64,000 nt of DNA from Reyranella sp. (GTDB taxonomy: Bacteria; Pseudomonadota; Alphaproteobacteria; Reyranellales; Reyranellaceae), in NCBI GenBank assembly GCA_030684475.1, contig JAUXWB010000328.1, positions 1-64,000 of the forward strand. The letters are read 5' to 3'. Made by a program: the position numbers and the translations under genes. Of this stretch, positions 51,039 through 59,397 are shown piece after piece. How positions within the stretch are numbered: the first letter of the stretch is position 1; each line of letters opens with the position of its first letter. A model generated the notes under the pieces. The model made no database searches. It saw only the letters and a list, made by a program, of their open reading frames with translations, and was not told the origin of the DNA.

Positions 51039-51070
51039 AGCCCGCCCCCGGGTTTCCCCGGGAGCGGGCT
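51039..51070 (+). terminator. strong hairpin after egtD
   Basis: AGCCCGCCCCCGGG-TTTC-CCCGGGAGCGGGCT is a 14-bp stem with one mismatch, 21 bases after the egtD stop codon. There is no T-run, but its position and stability make it the probable transcript end. Confidence 0.6.
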
Positions 51071-51206
51071 TGGATGACCGGGCGGGGAGAGTTGAGCGTC
51101 GCTGAGCGGGGGAGCAGGGGCGACGCCGGATATACCCGGCCATGTTGTCGATAACGACGACGTCCCTGGGGAAGTTGCGATTTCCGATGACAAAATTCGC
51201 GATTCG

Positions 51207-51437
51207 CTAAGTGCCTGATTTCACGGACTCAATGGCCGCCAGCCGGGCGCGGAGTTCCTTGTGCAGGGCATCGTCGCGGATCCGGGGCAGCATTTTCCGG
51301 ATCGCGTCCGCGTCAGCGTTGTCGAGCCCTGCCAGGAAGGCCACGATTTCCGCCCGGGTCGCGAAGCCCATATAGGCGTCGTCGGCTTCGTGGGCGCTGC
51401 AGGCGGGGGAGGTCGTTTCCTTCGGATCGTCGATCAC
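51207..51437 (-). CDS. small hypothetical protein coupled to the amidohydrolase
   Basis: A 76-residue soluble, mostly helical protein. AYMGFATRAEIVAFLAGLDN then ADADAIRKMLPRIRDDALHK covers residues about 22-61. GTG 51437 gives a four-base GTGA overlap with the upstream amidohydrolase stop codon, so I chose it over GTG 51449. It has no signal or membrane segment and no family I recognise. Its role probably relates to the amidohydrolase by coupling. Confidence 0.6.
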   Translation of the reverse strand: MIDDPKETTSPACSAHEADDAYMGFATRAEIVAFLAGLDNADADAIRKMLPRIRDDALHKELRARLAAIESVKSGT

Positions 51438-52561
51438 GCCGGATGCCACCAGCGGCCCGCCAGCACCACGCCGGCCGAGAGCAGCCGCTCGGTCCCCATC
51501 ATGTGCTCGCCGATCGAATCGGCATAGTCGAACTTGCCCTTTGCGATATCGATTACGGTGGCCTCGCCGATGCTGCCGACTTTCAGCGTGCCGAGGTCTG
51601 GCCGGTTGATCGCCGCGGCCGCGTTCGAGGTCGCGAGCTTGATCACCGTCGGCAGGTCGACGCCGAGACAGAGGAACTTCGACATGGTGGTGAGGAGATC
51701 GAAGGCCGGGCCCTCGATCGAGATCACGTGTACGTCCGAGGAGATGACGTCGGGCAGGAAACCCGCCGCCAGCATACCGCGGGTCGTGCCGAAGCCGAAC
51801 GAACCGCCGCCGTGGCCGATGTCGAAGATCACGCCGCGGCCGCGGGCCGCGATGATCTCGTCGCGCACCCTGCCATCGGCGCGGACCGGCGCGTTGGGAA
51901 AGGGGCGGAAGCAGTGGGTGAGGATGTCGCCCGGCCGGAGCCGGCTCACGACTTCGTGGCGCGCGGGCGGCGGCGCGTCGAGATGGGCCATCAGCGGCAG
52001 GCCCGTCTCCTCGGCGACGTCGAGGGCGATGTCGAGCGGCATGATACCCGAATCGCCGCTGGCCGACTTGCCGACCCGCACCTTGATGCCCAGCACGAGG
52101 TCCTTGTGCTCGCGCGCCACGCGCACGGCCTCGCGCGGATCGAGCAGGCGCATGTCGGCGCTCTCGCCCACCATCACGGTCTTGGAGAAGGCGAAGATGC
52201 CGGGGAAGGAGACGTTGAGGAAAGGCAGGATGCGGACGGGCGAGGGCTCGATCACATGCCTGCGGAAGCCATGGAAGTTGCCGGGGCCGGCGCTGCCGGC
52301 ATCGATCGAGGTGGTGACGCCGCCGGTGCGTGCCAGCAGCTCGGCCTCGACGCCGAGTGACGTGCCGCCCCAGTAGACGTGGGTGTGCAGGTCGATCAGG
52401 CCGGGCGAGACGATCTTGCCCGCGACGTCGCGCGTGTCCTTGGCCGTGAGCCCATCGCCGACCACCGAGACCTTGCCGCCGGCGAAGGCGATGTCGGTCA
52501 CCTTGTCGAGCCCTTGCGAGGGATCGACGACCCGCCCGCCTTTCAGAACCAGATCGTTCAT
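51434..52561 (-). CDS. amidohydrolase/deacetylase family metallohydrolase
   Basis: A 375-residue dihydroorotase-like metal-dependent hydrolase. The N-terminal beta-sandwich leads into IVSPGLIDLHTHVYWGGTSL (metal His-x-His near residue 60). The bridging carboxylated lysine is in LVLGIKVRVG near 160, PLMAHLDAPPP near 195 and DILTHCFRPFPN near 217 hold further His ligands, and VISSDVHVISIEG near 280 the catalytic Asp. Relatives are annotated amidohydrolase/deacetylase without firm substrates. The ATG at 52561 was preferred to the GTG four codons upstream. The 280 bases up to the cyclase hold no gene I can support. Confidence 0.85.
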   Translation of the reverse strand: MNDLVLKGGRVVDPSQGLDKVTDIAFAGGKVSVVGDGLTAKDTRDVAGKIVSPGLIDLHTHVYWGGTSLGVEAELLARTGGVTTSIDAGSAGPGNFHGFRRHVIEPSPVRILPFLNVSFPGIFAFSKTVMVGESADMRLLDPREAVRVAREHKDLVLGIKVRVGKSASGDSGIMPLDIALDVAEETGLPLMAHLDAPPPARHEVVSRLRPGDILTHCFRPFPNAPVRADGRVRDEIIAARGRGVIFDIGHGGGSFGFGTTRGMLAAGFLPDVISSDVHVISIEGPAFDLLTTMSKFLCLGVDLPTVIKLATSNAAAAINRPDLGTLKVGSIGEATVIDIAKGKFDYADSIGEHMMGTERLLSAGVVLAGRWWHPA

Positions 52562-52840
52562 GTCACCGTCCACCGCTGATGCGCATTCCTAGGCCCGAGT
52601 CACTGGGACACCGGTCTACGTCGTTTGCCGGGTTATGCGTGTCCTGCCAACCGGTTGATTTCGCAAGGGAATGGATCGCTGTCCCGGCATGGGGCGTGGG
52701 ACGCCAACTGACTCGTTTCACGTCGGTTCGTCGCCGGCGGGGCTCTGCGTCGAAAGCTTGGGTGGGACGCGAACGGGTGGCGAGGAATTGTCATGTTTCT
52801 TGTGTAGTAGGAAGTAGGGAGAATGTCAACCTATTGAATC

Positions 52841-54081
52841 CTATCCATGGTGCTGCCGAGGGCAAAAAACCTCAACGGCGGCCTCGCGACCACGCACCTG
52901 CACCGAGCCCACTGCCGAGGCATCGGCGCAGGTCGAACGCGCCGCCTCATAGGTCGCGCCGCAGATCAGGCAGTCGGTCTCGAGTTCCTTGTTCAGCCGT
53001 TCCAGCCGCTGTGCCACGTTCACCGTGTCGCCGTAGACCGTGTAGGTCTGGCTCGTCGTCCCGCCCACGGTGCCGGCGGCGACCGGGCCGGAGGCGATAC
53101 CGATGCGCAGCCGCAGCCGGTGGCCTTCGAAGTCGCGGCCGGACACGAGTGCCTGGAGGGCACGGGCGGCATTCACCGCGCGCGCCGCATGGTCCTCGAC
53201 GGGCAGCGGCGCGTTGAAGGCCGCGATCAGCGCATCGCCGACATGGTTGACGACGATGCCGCCCTCGGCCGCGACGCGCGTCGCCGCCGCGCCGAAGAAG
53301 CCGTTCAGCAGACCGATCACCTGCGCTGCCGTCAGGCGCTCGGAGAGCCGCGTGAAGCCCTCGATGTCGGCGAACAGGATGGTGGCCTGGCGGAGCTGCG
53401 GGGCGCGAGCCGGCCTTCGTCCACGAGTTGCTGGGCCACCTGGGCCGGGACGTAGCGGCCGAGAAGCTGCTGGACCCGGCTGCGCTTTTCCTCGACGGCG
53501 GCGTGGGTGCGGACCACGTTGCGGGCACGATGCACCGCCAACGCCGCGATGGCGGTCGAGAGCGCGATCATGAGGCCCGCGTTCACCCGGACCGGGATGG
53601 CGAGGAAGTCCGGACTGAACACGACCGCCATGAACTCCTCGCGTAAGGGCGATCGCGGCAGGTCGCCGAAGCTCACGACACGCTCCATGCCGGAAAGAAT
53701 CCAGGCCGTCGCACCGGCGAGCCCGACCACGGCGCAAAGGCCCGTCCAGAGGACGAGCGCCGGCGACAGGGTCAGGACCGAGAGCGCCACGACGACGTAG
53801 TAGTATTCGCTGCGGCCGGACAGGAAGACGAAGTTCTGGGGAATGTCGTCGCCGCCGCTGAGCGGCGCGAAGGCCAGCAGGGCGCTGATCGCCGCCATGT
53901 CGAAGGCGAAGAAGGCGTAGCGTCCGCTGCGCTCCCAGCGGCTGCCGACCAGTGCCAGCGGGGCGAGACCTGCGGCCGCGACCGTCAGGATCAGCGCCAC
54001 AGGGACGAGGTTGTTCGGCCACTGGAAGGCCACGAGGTAGAAGGCAGCGATGGCAACAAGTGCGCCGGTCCGGCCGAGCAC
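52841..54081 (-). pseudogene. frameshifted adenylate/guanylate cyclase
   Basis: Two overlapping frames together make one class III cyclase. The upstream frame (54081 to about 53400) encodes six hydrophobic helices (LVAIAAFYLVAFQW onward) and the linker QQLLGRYVPAQVAQQLVDEG RLAP. The downstream frame (from about 53402 to 52841) continues PQLRQATILFADIEGFTRLS with an intact catalytic domain, including NHVGDALIAAFNAP and QTYTVYGDTVNVAQRLERL. The change of frame falls in a run of four G (53400-53403; C on the coding strand), where one base appears to be missing. The start is probably GTG 54081. It may be a real disruption, a phase-variable tract or a sequencing error. Confidence 0.8.
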
Positions 54082-54251
54082 GGCCAGGCGGAAGCCCTTG
54101 CGCTCGGCGTCGGCCAGGGCCGTCTCGACTGCCGACGATTCGGGGCTTCACGCATCAAATGGCGGACCACAAAGCGCCGTCGAAACTGTCAACGGCAAAG
54201 GCTGTCCTCTCAAGCCTTACAATTCGCCTCTTTTAAGGCGCGCTCAGAAAC

Positions 54252-55484
54252 TCAGCGCCGCCGCGTGTGAGCACCCATGGCCTTTCCCAGCGCCCCCGCG
54301 CGCGGCAGCGACACGCCTTCCAGCCCCAGCCAATCGGCCATCAGACGCAGCTCCTCCCGGAGCGGGCCGGCGACCTTCGCCGCGTCGCTGCCGGGTTCGA
54401 GGTGGGCGGCGTGGGCGAGCAGGCGTGAGTTGGCCCGATCGGATTTCAGGTCGACGCGGGCCACCAGTTTGTCGTCCAGCAGGAAGGGCAGCACGTAGTA
54501 GCCGTGCGTGCGCTTGGCGACCGGCGTGTAGATTTCGATGCGATAGAAGAAGTTGAAGATCCGCTCGGTGCGGTCGCGCTCCCAGATCAGCGGATCGAAC
54601 GGCGCCAGCAGAGCACGCGCCTCGATCCTGCGCGGCTGGCGCGCGTTGGGATCGAGATAGGCGGGATAACTCCAGCCCTCGACCGACACGGGCAGCAGAT
54701 CGCCGGCCTCGACCAGCTCGGCGAGCCGCGCCTTGAAGTCGTCCACCGGCAAGCGGAAGTAGTCTCGGAGGTCGCGTGCGGTGGCGACGCCCAGTGCACG
54801 CGAGGCGATGCGCACGAGTTCGCGCTGCGCCGCGGCGGGCTCCGGCGTCGGCAGCGCCCGCACCGTAGCCGGCAGCACGCGCTCGGTGAGGTCGTAGACG
54901 CGCTCGAAGGCGCCACGTCGCGTGGCCGTCGTCACTTCGCCGGCGAAGAACAGCCACTCCATGGCGTACTTGGCGTCGCTCCAACCCCACCACGGTCCGG
55001 TCTTGGCGGTGCCCGCTTCGAGGTCGGAGGCGGCGAGAGGGCCGCGATCGACGAGCTGGCGCCGCACCTCGTCGATGAAGGCGCCCTTCTCGCGGCGAAA
55101 GACATGCAGCTTGTTCTTGATGTCGCCGGCGTGGGCCGCCGCCGCGCGCGCCATGCGCCAGCGCCACAACGGATGGCTCGCCACCGGCAGCAGCGAGGCC
55201 TCGTGCGCCCAGAATTCGAACAGGCCGCGCTGGCTCTTGCGTCCCCAGGCGAGACGATCGAGATGGTCCGAGTCGTAGTTTCCCAGGCGCGAGAACAGCG
55301 GCAGATAGTGCGCGCGCGCCAGAACATTGACCGAATCGATCTGCAGCAGGCCGAGGCGATCGACGGCGCGTTTGACGTGGCCGGCGTTGGTGGCGCCATC
55401 GGGACGCGGGACGCCGAAGCCCTGGGCGGCCAAGGCGATGCGACGGGCGGCCGATGCCGACAGGGACTCACGTTTGCGGGACAC
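54252..55484 (-). CDS. YcaQ-like winged-helix DNA glycosylase family protein
   Basis: A 410-residue protein of the HTH_42/YcaQ family; E. coli YcaQ unhooks DNA interstrand crosslinks. RLGLLQIDSVNVLARAHYLP near residue 43 contains the conserved catalytic-loop QID. FSRLGNYDSDHLDRL and FEFWAHEASLLPV follow near 65-95, and LLAPFDPLIWERDRTERIFN near 290 and HGYYVLPFLLDDKLVARVDL near 325 are family hallmarks. The N-terminal MSRKRESLSASAARRIALAA fits the usual start. It stands alone, divergent from the phosphorylase gene 89 bases away. Confidence 0.88.
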   Translation of the reverse strand: MSRKRESLSASAARRIALAAQGFGVPRPDGATNAGHVKRAVDRLGLLQIDSVNVLARAHYLPLFSRLGNYDSDHLDRLAWGRKSQRGLFEFWAHEASLLPVASHPLWRWRMARAAAAHAGDIKNKLHVFRREKGAFIDEVRRQLVDRGPLAASDLEAGTAKTGPWWGWSDAKYAMEWLFFAGEVTTATRRGAFERVYDLTERVLPATVRALPTPEPAAAQRELVRIASRALGVATARDLRDYFRLPVDDFKARLAELVEAGDLLPVSVEGWSYPAYLDPNARQPRRIEARALLAPFDPLIWERDRTERIFNFFYRIEIYTPVAKRTHGYYVLPFLLDDKLVARVDLKSDRANSRLLAHAAHLEPGSDAAKVAGPLREELRLMADWLGLEGVSLPRAGALGKAMGAHTRRR

Positions 55485-55573
55485 CCGCCACGCTAACAGG
55501 CTTGCCTGAGGGCAGTCATGGGAATGATGCAGGTCAAACGCCGGTGCCCGGCCTGTGCCATAGTCATTCCAAT

Positions 55574-57067
55574 ATGCTGCGCCTCAAAAAACTGGGAATA
55601 GACACCTGCCACGAGACGGTCGCCTTCCTGGCGCGACGCTGCCCGCTCTATCGGGCCGAGGAATTCGTGGCGCTGGCCCGCATCGAGATCACCGGCGGCG
55701 GGCGGCGGATCGTCGCCACCCTGAACATCGTCGACGACGAGTCGATCATGGCCGCCGACGAGCTGGGGCTTTCCCTGCTCGCCCATCGCCATCTCGGGCT
55801 GCCCGACGGCACGCCGGTCGAGATCGCCCAGGCGGCACCTCCCTCCAGCCTCGACCATGTACGGGCCAAGATCGACGGTGCCGTGCTGTCGCCCGAGGCC
55901 TATCAGGCGATCGCCCAGGACCTGGCGGCGCATCGCTATTCCAAGATGGAGATCGCGGCCTTCCTGATCGCCAGCGCGCGCTTCACCACCGCGCCGGAAG
56001 TGCTGTCGCTCACCCGGGCGATGGCCTCGGTCGGCGGCAAGCTCGCCTGGAACGGCGACATGATCGTCGACAAGCACTGCATCGGCGGCATTCCGGGCAA
56101 CCGCACATCGATGATCGTGGTGCCGATCGTGGCCGCGCACGGGCTCAAGATCCCGAAGACATCCTCGCGCGCCATCACCTCGCCGGCGGGAACCGCCGAT
56201 ACGATGGAGGTCCTGGCCCGTGTCGACCTCGGACCGGACGAGATGCGCGAGATCGTGGCGGCCGAGAGCGGCTGCTTGGTATGGGGCGGTCACGCCAATC
56301 TCTCGCCGGCCGACGACGTGCTGATCTCGGTCGAGCGCCCGCTGGCGATCGACACGCCGGAGCAGATGGTGGCCTCGATTCTGTCGAAGAAGCTGGCCGC
56401 CGGCTCGACCCACCTGGTACTCGACCTGCCGGTCGGCCCGACCGCCAAGCTGCGCAGCCGCGAGTCCTTCGTGCGGCTGCGCAAGCTGTTCGAATATATC
56501 GCCGACGAGGTCGGGCTGAACGCCATCGTGGTCGGCACCGACGGCAGCCAGCCGGTCGGCCGCGGCATCGGCCCCTGGCTCGAGGCGCGCGACGCGATGC
56601 AGGTTCTCGAGCGCGACCCGGCGGCGCCGCGCGATCTCGAGGAGCGGGCATTGCTGCTGGCGGGCCACGTGCTGGAGTTCGATCCGGCGCTGCGCGGCGG
56701 CCGCGGCATCGTGCGGGCGCGCGAGTTGCTGGAGAGCGGTGCGGCGGCACGGAAGATGCGACAGCTCATGAAGGCGCAGGGTCCGCCGCCGGAGGCCTCG
56801 ACGCTCGGCACCTTGCGGCACGATATCGTGGCGTCGCGTGACGGCGTGGTCACGGCGATCGATTGCCTCCGGCTGGCGCGCGTCGCGCGGCTCGCCGGCG
56901 CGCCCATCGACAAGGGGGCCGGCGTCGACCTGTTCAAGAAGATCGGCGACCCGGTCGAGAAGGGCGAGCCGCTCTACCGCATCCACGCCGCATTCGAGGC
57001 CGACTTCCGTTTTTCGTTGAAATTCGCGTCCGACGGCGACGGCGTCACCCTTTCAGGTCCGGCATGA
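55574..57067 (+). CDS. thymidine phosphorylase family protein (AMP phosphorylase-like)
   Basis: A 497-residue nucleoside phosphorylase of the long DeoA/AMP-phosphorylase type, with an extra N-terminal beta domain (residues 1-80) absent from ordinary DeoA. The phosphate/nucleoside site is KHCIGGIPGNRTSMIVVPIV near residue 165, KTSSRAITSPAGTADTMEVL near 195 and VWGGHANLSPADDVLISVER near 236. The phosphorylase C-terminal domain ends RVARLAGAPIDKGAGVDLFK. In archaea this type degrades AMP for the pentose-bisphosphate route. Start ATG 55574 lacks a good ribosome-binding site. It overlaps the next gene by ATGA. Confidence 0.87.
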   Translation: MLRLKKLGIDTCHETVAFLARRCPLYRAEEFVALARIEITGGGRRIVATLNIVDDESIMAADELGLSLLAHRHLGLPDGTPVEIAQAAPPSSLDHVRAKIDGAVLSPEAYQAIAQDLAAHRYSKMEIAAFLIASARFTTAPEVLSLTRAMASVGGKLAWNGDMIVDKHCIGGIPGNRTSMIVVPIVAAHGLKIPKTSSRAITSPAGTADTMEVLARVDLGPDEMREIVAAESGCLVWGGHANLSPADDVLISVERPLAIDTPEQMVASILSKKLAAGSTHLVLDLPVGPTAKLRSRESFVRLRKLFEYIADEVGLNAIVVGTDGSQPVGRGIGPWLEARDAMQVLERDPAAPRDLEERALLLAGHVLEFDPALRGGRGIVRARELLESGAAARKMRQLMKAQGPPPEASTLGTLRHDIVASRDGVVTAIDCLRLARVARLAGAPIDKGAGVDLFKKIGDPVEKGEPLYRIHAAFEADFRFSLKFASDGDGVTLSGPA

Positions 57068-58677
57068 CAGCATCCCTGCATATCCACGGCGCGGCCGGAA
57101 CCGTGACCGGCTCGTGCTTCCGCCTGGTCACGCCGCATGGCGAACTGCTGGTCGACTGCGGCATGTTCCAGGGACCGAAGTCGCTGCGCACCCTCAACTA
57201 CCGGCCGTTTCCGTTCGAGGCCGCCCGCATCGGCGCCGTGCTGCTGACGCATGCACACATCGACCATAGCGGCCTCTTTCCCAAGCTGGCGCTGGCCGGC
57301 TTTCGCGGGCGGGCCTGGACGACGCCCGCGACCCGCGACCTGTTGCGCTGGTTGCTGCCCGATGCCGGCGCCATCCAGGAGAACGATGTCGAGCGGCTGA
57401 ACCGGCGCAATGCGCGCCGCGCCGAAGCCGGTGTGACGGCGATCTACACCAAGGCCGACGCCGAAGCCTCGCTCGATCTTCTGCGCCCGGTCGCCTACGA
57501 GCGCTGGTTCAAGCCGATCCCCGGGGTGCGCGCCCGCATGCGCAACGCTGGGCACATCCTGGGCAGCGCCTTCATCGAACTGGAGGTCGACGCCAAGCCG
57601 GCGCCGATCCGGCTGGTCTTCTCCGGCGACCTCGGTCCGCTGGAAAAGGCGCTTCAGCCCGACCCCACGCCACCGGCGCCGGCGGACATCGCCGTGATCG
57701 AATCGACCTATGGCGACACGGTGCGCGAACGGTTCACCGAAGCGGAGCGCCGCGCGCTGCTGGGCCGCGAACTCAAGGAGGGCTTGCAGGCCGGCGGCAA
57801 CATCATCGTGCCGGTGTTCGCCGTCGAACGCACCCAGGAGATCCTGGACGACATCGCGGCGCTGAAGCGCGCGGGCGAGTTCGCGTCGGTTCCGGTGTTT
57901 CTCGATTCGCCGCTGGCGGGGCGCACGACCGAGGTGTTCCTTCGTCACCATGCCGCGTTGGAGCGCTCGAGCGACGGCCATCCCTTTTCCACCGGCGACT
58001 TCCGCCTCACCGAGACGATCGAGCAGAGCAAGGCGATCGGCCGGCTGCATGGCGGCGCGGTGGTGCTGGCGGGATCGGGCATGTGCGATGCCGGTCGGGT
58101 CAAGCATCACCTGAAAGACCATCTGTGGCGCCACGACTCGACCGTCCTGTTCGTCGGCTACCAGGCGCCCGGCACGCTGGGGGCGCTGGTCCGCAGCGGC
58201 CTGAAGCAGGTGCGGATCCACGGCGAGGAGGTGAGGGTGAAGGCGCGGATCCGCACCATCAGTTCCTATTCGGGGCACGCCGACCGCGAAGAGCTGGTGA
58301 GCTGGGCGCGGCCGATGCTCGAGGGTCTCGCGACGGCGATCCTGGTCCACGGCGAGCCCGACTCGATTACCGGTCTCGCCGAAGGCCTGGCGGCGGCGGG
58401 ATTGCCGCGCGAGCGCGTCGCCGTGCCGGCGCTCGACCAGGGCTTTGATCTGGTGCAGCGCGACAGGCGCTGGACGGCGGTGGCGATGGCCGGCGAGCCC
58501 GAGGCGCCGCGACTGCCGCCCGAGGAAGCAAGCGCCCGCCGCGACTGGCACAACGACTATGCCCAGATCCTGCTCGACCTGCGCGGCGCCCTGCAGATGG
58601 CGCCGGACGACCGCAGCCGACGCCGCCTGCTGCGGGAGATGCGCCGGGTGATCGGCGCGGTGAACGGTGGGCGCTGA
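57064..58677 (+). CDS. RNA-type metallo-beta-lactamase/beta-CASP hydrolase
   Basis: A 537-residue MBL-fold protein of the beta-CASP group, predicted to cut or trim RNA. GAAGTVTGSCFRLVTPHGEL opens the fold, LLTHAHIDHSGLFPKL near residue 60 is the HxHxDH zinc motif, RNAGHILGSAFIELEV near 160 and VFSGDLGP near 182 follow. The beta-CASP part has VIESTYGDTVRERF near 210, VPVFAVERTQEILDDI near 250 and SGMCDAGRVKHHL near 340, with SYSGHADREEL near 400. The C-terminal 80 residues are extra. It is translationally coupled to the AMP-phosphorylase-like gene. Confidence 0.9.
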   Translation: MTASLHIHGAAGTVTGSCFRLVTPHGELLVDCGMFQGPKSLRTLNYRPFPFEAARIGAVLLTHAHIDHSGLFPKLALAGFRGRAWTTPATRDLLRWLLPDAGAIQENDVERLNRRNARRAEAGVTAIYTKADAEASLDLLRPVAYERWFKPIPGVRARMRNAGHILGSAFIELEVDAKPAPIRLVFSGDLGPLEKALQPDPTPPAPADIAVIESTYGDTVRERFTEAERRALLGRELKEGLQAGGNIIVPVFAVERTQEILDDIAALKRAGEFASVPVFLDSPLAGRTTEVFLRHHAALERSSDGHPFSTGDFRLTETIEQSKAIGRLHGGAVVLAGSGMCDAGRVKHHLKDHLWRHDSTVLFVGYQAPGTLGALVRSGLKQVRIHGEEVRVKARIRTISSYSGHADREELVSWARPMLEGLATAILVHGEPDSITGLAEGLAAAGLPRERVAVPALDQGFDLVQRDRRWTAVAMAGEPEAPRLPPEEASARRDWHNDYAQILLDLRGALQMAPDDRSRRRLLREMRRVIGAVNGGR

Positions 58678-58743
58678 AGGCCGGCATTGACGGACCCGCG
58701 GCGGCAGGCTCCATTTCGCCGCGTGGCAATCGGGGGAGAAATC

Positions 58744-59076
58744 ATGATGTCGAGAGGGCTGCGCGGAAATCGCCGCGCGATCACAACATTTTGCCTGGTG
58801 CTGCTGGCGGCGGGCTGTGCGCCGGCAGCCCCGGACGAAGATATCTTCAAGCTGACCTGGGGGAAGCTCGGCCGGGGCTACGAGGCGTTCGTCAACGACC
58901 GCAACAACTGCGTCCAGACCGCCAGCGTGGTCACCCGCGATGCCGCCGGACGGGAACAGCCGATGCCGGCGGTCAGTGCCAGCCGCTTCAAGTCGTGCAT
59001 GCGGTCGAGCGGCTGGGAACCCGCCGCCGGCGGCTACAGCGCACCGCTCGGCTACAACGTCCGCATCGTGCAGTGA
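58744..59076 (+). CDS. small lipoprotein, unknown function
   Basis: A 110-residue lipoprotein. The signal MMSRGLRGNRRAITTFCLVL ends in lipobox LAAGC near residue 24. The mature part is polar with two cysteines in RNNCVQTASVV and RFKSCMRSSGWEPAAGGY. The pattern Asn-Cys with a later Cys-Met-xxx-GW is common in small outer-membrane lipoproteins of alphaproteobacteria. ATG 58744 follows GGGGGAGAA. It is 66 bases after the beta-CASP gene on the same strand. Confidence 0.75.
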   Translation: MMSRGLRGNRRAITTFCLVLLAAGCAPAAPDEDIFKLTWGKLGRGYEAFVNDRNNCVQTASVVTRDAAGREQPMPAVSASRFKSCMRSSGWEPAAGGYSAPLGYNVRIVQ

Positions 59077-59100
59077 GGGGCGATTGGTGCGGCTCGCGGA

Positions 59101-59397
59101 TCACCCGCCGCGTTTGAGATCCGATCGCGCCGCCTCGAGGCGGGCGATGGCCTTGGCGACGGCGTCGGCCTGACGGTCCGAGATGCGGCCGTTCGCCTGG
59201 TATTGCCGGCACACGGTCTTGAGAAAGGAGCTGCGTTCCGTGTAGGCCTCGGCGCGTTTCATCAGCGCATCGTGGACGTAGACGGGCGTGTTGCGGCGTT
59301 TCGCCGATCGCGCCCGGAAGATCCTGATCGTGAGGGCGGCGGCGAGGCCGATGCCCCCGGCGATGAGGATCTCCGTCAGCGAGGGAATGGTGATCAT
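59101..59397 (-). CDS. small membrane-anchored hypothetical protein
   Basis: A 98-residue protein with one N-terminal membrane helix (LTEILIAGGIGLAAALTIRI, residues 7-26) and a basic, helical cytoplasmic tail. YVHDALMKRAEAYTERSSFL then KTVCRQYQANGRISDRQADA makes up most of it. ATG 59397 overlaps the amidase stop codon by four bases, which fixes the start against the longer track ORF. No family recognised; coupling suggests coexpression with the amidase. Confidence 0.65.
   Translation of the reverse strand: MITIPSLTEILIAGGIGLAAALTIRIFRARSAKRRNTPVYVHDALMKRAEAYTERSSFLKTVCRQYQANGRISDRQADAVAKAIARLEAARSDLKRGG

Noticed and set aside
52579-53217. ORF of 212 codons on the plus strand
   Set aside because: Arg/Pro/Ser-rich, antisense to the cyclase catalytic domain, no domain or ribosome-binding site; a shadow.
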